64,000 nt of DNA, from the NCBI RefSeq assembly GCF_003063645.1, contig NZ_NESJ01000004.1:229923-293922 (forward strand). The letters run 5' to 3'. The notes below the pieces were generated by a model that searched no databases, was not told the DNA's origin, and saw only the letters and a list, made by a program, of their open reading frames with translations. This stretch comes from Limnohabitans sp. 2KL-51 (GTDB lineage Bacteria > Pseudomonadota > Gammaproteobacteria > Burkholderiales > Burkholderiaceae_C). The translations under genes and the position numbers were made by a program. Positions 56,998-63,698 of the stretch are shown in pieces; positions within the stretch are counted from its first letter, which is position 1, and each line of letters begins with the position of its first letter.

Positions 56998-58295
56998 GGT
57001 TTAGCCTTTGGGGTAAAGCTCAGGCTGTCCATACTTTTGAGCAAGATGGCGCGGGCGCTTTGATCATCAAAGCCAGACATGCCGATGGCCACCAGCAAAG
57101 CATCCTGGCCTGACACCAGCGGTGTGTATCGAAATCGATAGTCAAACAAGCCTGGTAGTTTTTCGACAGCACGTCTGCATGCATGTAGTTGAATGGGCAG
57201 ATCAAAACGACCTCGCAAGCGTTGCTCGGTGCAACTCCATGAAGCAGTAGGGCCATCGTTGTCTTTGACGTTGCGCAGACGAGTTAATTGGTCCTCCACC
57301 AATCGTGCCAGGCCATGTGAACTCATTATTTCGCTGTTGAACCAAAAACTGCCCATGACGATGTGGCCCGCGTTCTGTTTGTCCGAGATGTACAAGCTTG
57401 TTGATGAGTCACACCGCTGGTCAACTCTTTTGTAGTGGTCGTTTGGTGTGTCTTTGCGGGCAGCAGAGCAAGGCTCGTCTCTGGAAATATCGCCTCTCAC
57501 CTGGAAAGGACCAAGGCGCCTAACGCTGTGTGTTGGAAGGTCAAAGCGCATCACGATTTGTTGATTGAATGCGCTGACTTGGCGTGCGATGTCTTTGCGC
57601 AAGTCATCCAAACTGGGTGATTTTTGCGGATTGTTGAGCCGAATTAGTTGACCTACAGCCTCAGCATGGACTGCCAGTCCTACCAACTGGTATTTGGTAC
57701 TGGTTGCCACATTCACACCAATGACCAGACCTTCTCCGTCCAAGGTCGGTCCACCGCTCATGCCCCCGTTGATAGCGCCACTGAAAATGATCAATGGTGT
57801 CGAGGTTTTGTCTGTAACGCCATTAAAAGTACCCGTCACGATGCTGTGTTGATAACCACCGGGTTTGCCCATGGAATAGCCTGACTCGCCGCGGTCGGGC
57901 AAAGTCTCACGCAATTCCAATAAGGGAACTCGCAGGGCTTGTTCAACTTTCAAAATGGCCAAATCATTTTGAATGTCGACAGCCACGATTTCGGCCCTGA
58001 GCTCGCCTTGGTCCATCGACACAATTTGCAGTGTGTGATCGTCCGGCTCAAAAATTGAATCTGAGATGGCGTGGTAGTTGGTGATGACCCAATCTTTTCG
58101 GTGGGTCACAAACCCACTTGCCACGGAAGAAACGCCCAAGTTGGTCCGATTTTTCGTTACCACTTCAACGACAGACGGACGGATGCGCTCGTAGAGTTGG
58201 CGAGAATTGGGTGGCGCTGCGAATGCAGTGTTCGAAATTGAGCACAGAAGCAATATGGCCAAAAAGGGAGAAACAAGCCTGTTCGGCAAATGCAT
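56994..58295 (-). CDS. Trypsin-like serine protease (DegP/S1C type)
   Basis: The 433-residue protein has a signal peptide (FLAILLLCSISNTAFA) and a chymotrypsin-fold domain with the triad His75 (NYHAIS), Asp111 (QNDLAIL) and Ser180 (NGGMSGGP). There is no PDZ domain; instead a C-terminal region of about 200 residues with several cysteines follows. It acts in the periplasm. ATG 58295 is used instead of a TTG two codons upstream. Its partner is the coupled membrane protein. Confidence 0.88.
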   Translation of the reverse strand: MHLPNRLVSPFLAILLLCSISNTAFAAPPNSRQLYERIRPSVVEVVTKNRTNLGVSSVASGFVTHRKDWVITNYHAISDSIFEPDDHTLQIVSMDQGELRAEIVAVDIQNDLAILKVEQALRVPLLELRETLPDRGESGYSMGKPGGYQHSIVTGTFNGVTDKTSTPLIIFSGAINGGMSGGPTLDGEGLVIGVNVATSTKYQLVGLAVHAEAVGQLIRLNNPQKSPSLDDLRKDIARQVSAFNQQIVMRFDLPTHSVRRLGPFQVRGDISRDEPCSAARKDTPNDHYKRVDQRCDSSTSLYISDKQNAGHIVMGSFWFNSEIMSSHGLARLVEDQLTRLRNVKDNDGPTASWSCTEQRLRGRFDLPIQLHACRRAVEKLPGLFDYRFRYTPLVSGQDALLVAIGMSGFDDQSARAILLKSMDSLSFTPKAKP

Positions 58296-58433
58296 GGCCA
58301 AAACTCACAAAATTATCAATACTGGGATGGTAGTGGATGGTTAGGCTCATGGGATGAGCCATTTGAATTCTTTTCTTGGCCGCCTCAGTTTGTCCAAATT
58401 GAACGCCTTACAAGAGTACGTATTAATTTGAAC

Positions 58434-58589
58434 TCATGAAATCGTTGGTCCTGACTGGATGCTGTGAAACCCATACATGGCCCAAAGCAGCCATCGGGCG
58501 TCTTGCGCATTTGGTGCTCGGATTTCCGTGGCAATGACTTGCGTTCTTCCGTTGACCTTGACCTTGACTGATGCTTTGTATGTGCGCAT
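58434..58589 (-). CDS. Small conserved island protein (51 residues)
   Basis: A 51-residue protein, MRTYKASVKVKVNGRTQ at the start and RWLLWAMYGFHSIQSG near the end, found by reading the strand directly because it is below usual length limits. It resembles short proteins of plasmids and integrative elements with the pattern YKA.VKV.VNGRTQ...TEI.A.NA..A.WLL, of unknown function. The rest of the 58296-58844 gap holds only a repeat and the ribosome-binding site of the next gene. Confidence 0.6.
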   Translation of the reverse strand: MRTYKASVKVKVNGRTQVIATEIRAPNAQDARWLLWAMYGFHSIQSGPTIS

Positions 58590-58774
58590 CAAGTACTTAT
58601 CCAGATCAAAAAAGACATGTCTACTTGACTGGTTTGCACAGGACTTGATCTAAGCAAGGAGCTGCATGCCTGCGGCATCAGGTGGCTGCGCCAATTCAAG
58701 ATGCCATTTGGATCAGGTGATTTTTCAATTGAATGATTGAAATTACTATATGCATGTGACTTTTTTCGTAATTG

Positions 58775-58791
58775 CCGAAATCTATGAAAAG
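58775..58791 (-). repeat. Exact inverted copy of the CTTTTCATAGATTTCGG repeat
   Basis: CCGAAATCTATGAAAAG is the exact reverse complement of 27697-27713. It lies 54 bases before the start of the polymerase-like gene. Confidence 0.6.
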
Positions 58792-58844
58792 GCGCTAAAT
58801 ACATGTGAAATCCTGGATTTCTGCCATCAAGGAGTGTGCACCCC

Positions 58845-60428
58845 GTGATCAAAGTCACCGTTCATGAATCTGTCGAGACTGCTTTGCAAAAGGCCTTTCC
58901 CAGGCCAGCAGCCTCAGCCGCGCGTGCATTGGCTAAATACGTTGCTCTTGTCGAGTCCATGCTGTTCGACGCTTTGCAGCATGGCAGAACCCCTGAACAA
59001 CTCAAGTTTGATTTGTACGCGGTTTCCATGGAGCAACTGGCCAACAAGGGAGGGCAAATTGGGCCTAAAAAGGTTCGCATGCACAAATGGCTGCGAGAAA
59101 ACAATTTGGAGCTGCTTCAGACCGTTGTTCCAGGCAGCAAATTCACCGGCCAGTACACGCAGGTGAAGTTGTCGCCTTTGATCACAATCCACAACACTCT
59201 GACCGTACTTCCCGGATCATTGGCTACTGCAACCACGGATGAGGAAATTGACGCTTACCTCAGTGGCGATCCAGTATCCAATAAGGCGTTGTTTGATCAT
59301 CTGTACCCTGAATACGGACAGGTTTGGCAAGAAGAAAAATTGGCTGAACTGTTTCATTGGGTGCCGGTAGATATCGAATCCGTCAAGGCCTACCTTTACT
59401 GGGTGGAGATGGAATCCTTGCACATCAAGGGCGCTCAAAAAGACACGATTCTTCGCCAAGCCTTGTCGATCATTGGCGTCGCCACCTTCACCAAGGGCTA
59501 TTACGTGCAGCGCGTCAAACCCAGTCAGTTTGGGCGCACGTACTACGAAGGCACCAGTGTGCAAAACGTCAACAAGGACTTGAGAAGAGCCATGTTGGGC
59601 AATTGCTGGGAATACGACATTCGCAGCAGTGTGGTGGCTTGGAAGATGGGGTACGCCAGAAGCTTGTTGTGCGATGCAGGATTAGATGTGGATTTGCGCA
59701 AGCATTTCCCAGCCTCTTTGCTGTACCTAGAAGACAAGGCCGACTTGATGGCCACGATCAGGCATTTCACGTTTGGCGACACGAGTCCAGTGCCCAAAGA
59801 CCTGCAACCTGTCTTGCTCAAGCAAGCTTTCACAGCCATTAGCTTTGGTGCTCGTCAAACGGCCAATGGTTGGTTGGACGCATCTGGCAATTGGACCAAT
59901 CCAGCCTTGGTAGACATCTTGAAAAACGGAGACGATAGAAAGCGATTTCTCTCCGACAAGACCGTCAAGCTTTTCATCAAAGAACAAAACGCTTTGGACG
60001 ACTACCTGTATGAGCTCGTTAAAAAGCACCGTCCAGATTTGCTTCAAGCAAGCTTCCTGCAAACCGACAGTGGTAGACCCAGCAAAGCCAAGGTCATGGC
60101 TTACCTGTATCAGCACGGCGAGACACAGGTGATGGATATCGTCAGGCGCGTAGCACTGACAAAAGGTCACATACCAATTGCCAATGTTCATGACGCCATC
60201 TTCTTCAAGCGTCGTTTGGGCGTGGATTTCAAGACCGAGATTGAAATGCAGATGCGCGAGCAAACGGGCAATCCTTATTGGCATTTGACCCCTAAGCAGT
60301 TGGAGCGTTACAAACCGCGTTCCTTGAACGCTGCTATCGAGGAAAGCGAGCACAAGAAAAGAATCGAGCAAGAGGAAGCTTTGGCCAAAGGGTACAAATC
60401 GGTGTTCCCCAACATCTTGATTGGCTGA
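58845..60428 (+). CDS. Protein with family A polymerase-like palm motifs
   Basis: The 527-residue protein carries three stretches in the order and spacing of a single-subunit polymerase: EYDIRSSVVAWK (motif A-like, Asp258), LLKQAFTAISFGAR (motif B-like, Lys326-x7-Phe-Gly), and ETQVMDIVRRVAL...IANVHDAIFFK (motif C-like, His449-Asp450). These recall DNA polymerase I or T7-type RNA polymerase. The first 240 residues are unrecognised. GTG 58845 is 10 bases after AAGGAG; GTG 58836 is too close. It could be a replication protein of the element. The assignment is by pattern only. Confidence 0.5.
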   Translation: MIKVTVHESVETALQKAFPRPAASAARALAKYVALVESMLFDALQHGRTPEQLKFDLYAVSMEQLANKGGQIGPKKVRMHKWLRENNLELLQTVVPGSKFTGQYTQVKLSPLITIHNTLTVLPGSLATATTDEEIDAYLSGDPVSNKALFDHLYPEYGQVWQEEKLAELFHWVPVDIESVKAYLYWVEMESLHIKGAQKDTILRQALSIIGVATFTKGYYVQRVKPSQFGRTYYEGTSVQNVNKDLRRAMLGNCWEYDIRSSVVAWKMGYARSLLCDAGLDVDLRKHFPASLLYLEDKADLMATIRHFTFGDTSPVPKDLQPVLLKQAFTAISFGARQTANGWLDASGNWTNPALVDILKNGDDRKRFLSDKTVKLFIKEQNALDDYLYELVKKHRPDLLQASFLQTDSGRPSKAKVMAYLYQHGETQVMDIVRRVALTKGHIPIANVHDAIFFKRRLGVDFKTEIEMQMREQTGNPYWHLTPKQLERYKPRSLNAAIEESEHKKRIEQEEALAKGYKSVFPNILIG

Positions 60429-60472
60429 AGCTACCAGTGGTGTCCTTCCAGACTGTCGGGTTACCAATGATT

Positions 60473-60507
60473 CGGTTGCTCAGAGCCACGGTCTGACAAT
60501 AAATTTG
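60473..60507 (+). promoter_or_regulatory. Promoter-like element before the DUF6641-like gene
   Basis: CGGTTGCTC ... TCTGACAATAAATTTG resembles the element at 62602-62628 (CGGTTGTCC ... TTTGACAGTAAATTTG). TTGCTC and TAAATT, 18 apart, may be the -35 and -10. Confidence 0.4.
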
Positions 60508-60536
60508 TTATTCCTGCAACACACAAGGAGTAGCAA

Positions 60537-61031
60537 ATGTCAGGTCTCAATGCATTGAAATTCATCGCCAGCAAGCGTCAGCAGGGCACTAGCCCAGCGC
60601 ATGCCAGAAGGCAAAAGCTCAGCGCCAAGCTGCATGAGCAGATTCAAATGGCCAAAGCCGTTCAGTCAGGTACTGAATTTGTACCGGTCAAGGTTCGCAC
60701 GGTTCGGGACGATGCCACAGGCGAAATGCGCCGAGTTGAAATTCCCAAGCGGTTGAAACCATGGTGGTGGTCTGGAGATAACGGCAAGCTATGCATCACC
60801 GTACGCTATGGCGCACGCACTCTGGATGTGGTCGAAGGAAAGAACGCCATAGAGACTGACACCATCGCAGGCGTTATCACCACGCTTGAAGTTTTGCGTG
60901 CTGCTGTGGATGCCGGAGAGCTGGATGCGCGCATTGAAGCATTCAGTGGTTTGGTCAAGGCTGCGTTTGGCAAGGAGGAGGGCGCTGCCAAAAAGGGCAA
61001 GTTGAAGCTGCCAGTTAAGCCAGCTACTTAA
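60537..61031 (+). CDS. DUF6641-like protein
   Basis: The 164-residue protein (MSGLNALKFIASKRQQ, KRLKPWWWSGDNGKLCITVRYGA) matches the pattern of DUF6641 proteins carried by plasmids and islands; function unknown. It is basic at both ends (KKGKLKLPVKP), consistent with nucleic-acid binding, though this is not shown. AAGGAG precedes the ATG. It has its own terminator at 61067. It lies 108 bases after the polymerase-like gene. Confidence 0.75.
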   Translation: MSGLNALKFIASKRQQGTSPAHARRQKLSAKLHEQIQMAKAVQSGTEFVPVKVRTVRDDATGEMRRVEIPKRLKPWWWSGDNGKLCITVRYGARTLDVVEGKNAIETDTIAGVITTLEVLRAAVDAGELDARIEAFSGLVKAAFGKEEGAAKKGKLKLPVKPAT

Positions 61032-61066
61032 AGCAGCCACACAAGCGATCACTGCTTAAAGCAACG

Positions 61067-61104
61067 GCCGACACCTTGATTCATCTTGGTGTCGGCTTTC
61101 TTTT
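61067..61104 (+). terminator. Rho-independent terminator
   Basis: GCCGACACC / GGTGTCGGC (9-bp perfect stem, 12-base loop) followed by TTTCTTTT closes the DUF6641-like gene. Confidence 0.85.
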
Positions 61105-61106
61105 GG

Positions 61107-61337
61107 TTAGATCGGCTTGATTGGCGCAATGGGTTTTATGGCCCCGATGGGCTTGGTTGTTTTAGTTGTTGGGGACTTAGGCTTGGTCAACAACTGCAAA
61201 GCTTTTTGAGCACGCTGTGTCTTCTGTCGTTCCCGTTCCTGTTGAACAGCAGTGGTGGCGCGTTCCCTCGTGGCGCGAAGTTGGTCCAGCTTCAATTGTT
61301 CTGGAGTCTTGGGTTTGACGAGTTCGTTGATCCGCAT
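61107..61337 (-). CDS. Small basic protein with MRxNE start
   Basis: The 76-residue protein starts MRINELVKPKTPEQLKLDQL, has a charged helix rich in Arg, Gln and Glu, and ends in a Pro/Ile/Lys repeat (KPIGAIKPIAPIKPI). It is divergent from another MR(I/F)NE protein 82 bp away. Similar short proteins occur in mobile elements; function unknown. Confidence 0.6.
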   Translation of the reverse strand: MRINELVKPKTPEQLKLDQLRATRERATTAVQQERERQKTQRAQKALQLLTKPKSPTTKTTKPIGAIKPIAPIKPI

Positions 61338-61419
61338 ATTTTTATTTATGAGCAGATCGAAAATGAGGGTATGAGATGTCGTGTTTTTGCTAAATAAATA
61401 TAGAGAAAGGAGAGCAACT

Positions 61420-61815
61420 ATGCGATTTAACGAAATAGCCAGTGCGGACGATCAACTTGCTCTTTGGCGATTGATATCAGACAACGTTTGGTCTGCCGTG
61501 ATGGCACAGGCCAAGGAGCAGGCCAGGCTCAAGGCGCAGGCTGCAGCCACCCCCAAGCCTAAGAGGATCAAGCCTAAAAAGATTGTTCCGAAAAAGCCAC
61601 CAGCCCCCAAGCCAAAACCACCTGCCCCGAAACCACCCCTACCCAAAAGTCCAGTACCCCAGCAGGCGAGAGTAGTGACCCCCAACAGACCCCCACCACT
61701 GCCCAGCTCGCAGCCAGTACTCAGACCCACACATTCAAGCAGCTTCAGCCAGGCCGATGCCTATGGGTTGCAGCAACAATCGATGGGTCCAGGCCAAGCC
61801 AATATGCCACGATAA
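61420..61815 (+). CDS. Lys/Pro-rich protein with MRxNE start
   Basis: The 131-residue protein starts MRFNEIASADDQLALWRLI, continues with an Ala/Gln/Lys helix, and then a Lys/Pro-rich disordered region (KKPPAPKPKPPAPKPPLPK) and a Gln/Ser-rich end. The ATG at 61420 follows AAGGAG. It shares the N-terminal pattern with the divergent gene. The tail suggests nucleic-acid or protein binding without a fixed fold. Confidence 0.65.
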   Translation: MRFNEIASADDQLALWRLISDNVWSAVMAQAKEQARLKAQAAATPKPKRIKPKKIVPKKPPAPKPKPPAPKPPLPKSPVPQQARVVTPNRPPPLPSSQPVLRPTHSSSFSQADAYGLQQQSMGPGQANMPR

Positions 61816-61946
61816 ACCGTCGAAAGACCCGAAAACGCGGGGTTTTGGCCTCGAATATGGCCGTTTTAAAAATCTTTGGCCATGGGGATGACAGGCATAG
61901 CAAAAATGGTTTTCGCTATGCACGTGAAACTGTTTAAGAGGTGTGT

Positions 61947-62306
61947 CTACTGACCGTAGGGTCTCATTGTGTTGGGATTAAGACCTCTTGGGTTGTCGAG
62001 TGATCTGCCACCACCAGGACCGATGGATTGGCCACCCCCTGGTCCAATTGACTGGCCACCGCCAGGACCGATAGATTGACCACCACCAGGTCCAATGGAC
62101 ATCCCACCACCGGGTCCAATCGACTGCCCACCCCCTGGGCCAATGGATTGACCGCCGCCAGGGCCGATAGACATACCGCCCCCTGGTCCGATAGATTCGC
62201 ATCCGCCAGGCCCAATGGAATTTCTTACACAGTCGCGCCAAGCTTGTGCGTGAGCAGTAGACGCGATCAAAAGCAGCGCTGCAATGAAGGCTTTATTTCT
62301 TTTCAT
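61947..62306 (-). CDS. Secreted octapeptide-repeat protein (SIGPGGGQ)n
   Basis: The 119-residue protein has a signal peptide (AFIAALLLIASTAHA), a short linker with a Cys, and nine tandem copies of SIGPGGG(Q/M/R) with one SIGPGGCE at the start, then a Pro/Asn-rich end (NPNTMRPYGQ). The composition recalls elastin- or silk-like flexible repeats. It is likely exported. Two cysteines (positions 26 and 36) could form a disulfide. No known function; it stands alone on the reverse strand. Confidence 0.75.
   Translation of the reverse strand: MKRNKAFIAALLLIASTAHAQAWRDCVRNSIGPGGCESIGPGGGMSIGPGGGQSIGPGGGQSIGPGGGMSIGPGGGQSIGPGGGQSIGPGGGQSIGPGGGRSLDNPRGLNPNTMRPYGQ
62004..62219 (-). repeat. Nine 24-bp tandem repeats encoding SIGPGGGQ
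   Basis: Nine consecutive 24-bp units, varying mostly at third positions, encode the octapeptide repeats. Codon variation among units shows that they are not newly duplicated, so the protein sequence appears selected. Confidence 0.85.
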
Positions 62307-62466
62307 GAGTAATGCTCACAGGTGTTAAAAATTCAGCATATACCCATTGGAACTAGTGTGGTGGTTCTTTCAGTGAATTTAAAGATTGATAAGCACTGAA
62401 CAGCTCAGAAAGTCCAGCTTCAGGATCATCAAAACACCTAGCAGTGGTTCACGTTACGCGTAAAAC

Positions 62467-62540
62467 AAGCGCTACACGGCTGATTTGGATTCCGGTATCG
62501 ACACGGATCCAAGGCCTGCAGGAGAGGTGTTGTAGCGCTT
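62467..62540. repeat. Long interrupted inverted repeat near the integrase gene
   Basis: Perfect outer arms AAGCGCTACA (62467-62476) and TGTAGCGCTT (62531-62540), extendable to AAAC/GTTT with one bulge, enclose inner arms TTGGATTCCG and CGGATCCAA with a bulged T. The layout parallels 48550-48640. The stretch 62307-62661 holds no gene. Confidence 0.55.
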
Positions 62541-62601
62541 AGTTTGGGTAGAAAATTTCGTGGGTTTTCTGTCCAGATCGTCCTGGAAATTCATCTAAAT
62601 C

Positions 62602-62628
62602 CGGTTGTCCATCTGCGTCTTTGACAGT
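62602..62628 (+). promoter_or_regulatory. Promoter-like element upstream of the integrase
   Basis: CGGTTGTCCATCTGCGT (62602-62618) is identical to 48787-48803. TTGTCC and TAAATT separated by 17 bases make a fair sigma-70 promoter, 30 bases before the integrase ATG. Confidence 0.45.
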
Positions 62629-62661
62629 AAATTTGTTGGGTGCAAATTGACCATTTTGAGC

Positions 62662-63687
62662 ATGAGTGACGGCCACTTTGAGATTGTTAAATCAACCCCG
62701 GAAGCTCTCTTGCGGCGGTCAGTTCGGGTAAGGGGTGTTGACTTTGATGAGTCGTTCATTGCAGACCTCATTGGCAACTATTTCATCCGCAAAGAAATGC
62801 ATGCCGAACCCAAAATTTCGGATGCCGTGGCGATTTACCTCCATGAAAGTGATGCAGGTGACGGCCGTAAATTCAAGGGCGATGTCTTGCATGTTTTCAG
62901 GCGCTTTTCGTCCTTAGTGGGTGATTTGTACCTATGTGATCTACGTTATGCACATGCTTGCATTTTTCGCGACCATTTGCTGAGTTTGGGTTTGAAACCC
63001 GTGACGGTCCGCAAGCAAACAGCGATATTGAACGCCATGCTCAATGTTGCATTCAGATGTTTGGACATAGACAGACTGAGCCCATTCCGTGCTCTGAAAA
63101 TTTCCGGTGAAGATGAGCGCAGGCCAATGCCTGTCATTACCCATGACTTGTTGCTGGCAGTCAAACAAAAGTTGATGACGCGGTTCAAGCCCTACAAGTT
63201 CATTGGACTGATCCAGTTGAATACGGGCTTGCGATTGTCCGAACCTGTGTACGCCCGTGTTGAGGATTGTGTTTTTGATCACCCGATTCCGCACATTTGG
63301 ATTCGCAAAAATGCACTTTCCAATCGAAAGAACAAGAGCAGCATTCGTGCGGTACCGTTGGTAGGGATGTCGCTGTTTGCGGCCAAGCGACTGGTGGATA
63401 TGGCAAAGTGCGAAGGCAGTGAATGGCTAGTGCCGCAGTATGCGCACTACCATGGCAGCAACAGTTGCTCGGCCATCATGAACAAATACCTGGCCGACCT
63501 AGAGTTCAGAAGTCACATGTTCCGTCATGCCCTGATCGACAGGATGAAGGCCTGTAACGACATTCCCACGCGTTTGGCAGAGAGCATCACCGGCTACTCT
63601 AGCGGTGGGTCTGAGTTCAATAACTATGGCACGGTAGGTTACACGCTGGAGCAGAAACTTGTTGTTTTGAACCGGATTGCGGTCTAG
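62662..63687 (+). CDS. Tyrosine recombinase/integrase
   Basis: The 341-residue protein has a core-binding N-terminal region (KFKGDVLHVFRRFSSLVGDLYLCDLRY) and a catalytic domain: Arg in LNTGLRLSEPVYARVED, the H-x-x-R block SHMFRHALIDRM, and a Tyr in EFNNYGTVGYTLEQ as probable nucleophile. The ATG at 62662 is used; the frame extends to a TTG at 62605 inside the promoter-like element. It converges with another partial recombinase 11 bases away. Confidence 0.82.
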   Translation: MSDGHFEIVKSTPEALLRRSVRVRGVDFDESFIADLIGNYFIRKEMHAEPKISDAVAIYLHESDAGDGRKFKGDVLHVFRRFSSLVGDLYLCDLRYAHACIFRDHLLSLGLKPVTVRKQTAILNAMLNVAFRCLDIDRLSPFRALKISGEDERRPMPVITHDLLLAVKQKLMTRFKPYKFIGLIQLNTGLRLSEPVYARVEDCVFDHPIPHIWIRKNALSNRKNKSSIRAVPLVGMSLFAAKRLVDMAKCEGSEWLVPQYAHYHGSNSCSAIMNKYLADLEFRSHMFRHALIDRMKACNDIPTRLAESITGYSSGGSEFNNYGTVGYTLEQKLVVLNRIAV

Positions 63688-63698
63688 TTTCATGCCAA

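Noticed and set aside
58589..58858. 89-codon reverse frame
   Set aside because: Overlaps the start and ribosome-binding site of the polymerase-like gene and the 17-bp repeat; the better small gene is 58434-58589.
62004..62219. Regular 24-bp repeats as a CRISPR array
   Set aside because: The units are contiguous without spacers and keep a reading frame encoding SIGPGGGQ; no cas genes are present.
48550..62540. The two long inverted repeats as integron attC sites
   Set aside because: They share a folded two-arm layout with bulges, but lack the conserved GTTRRRY/RYYYAAC boxes, and no IntI-type integrase or cassette series was seen.
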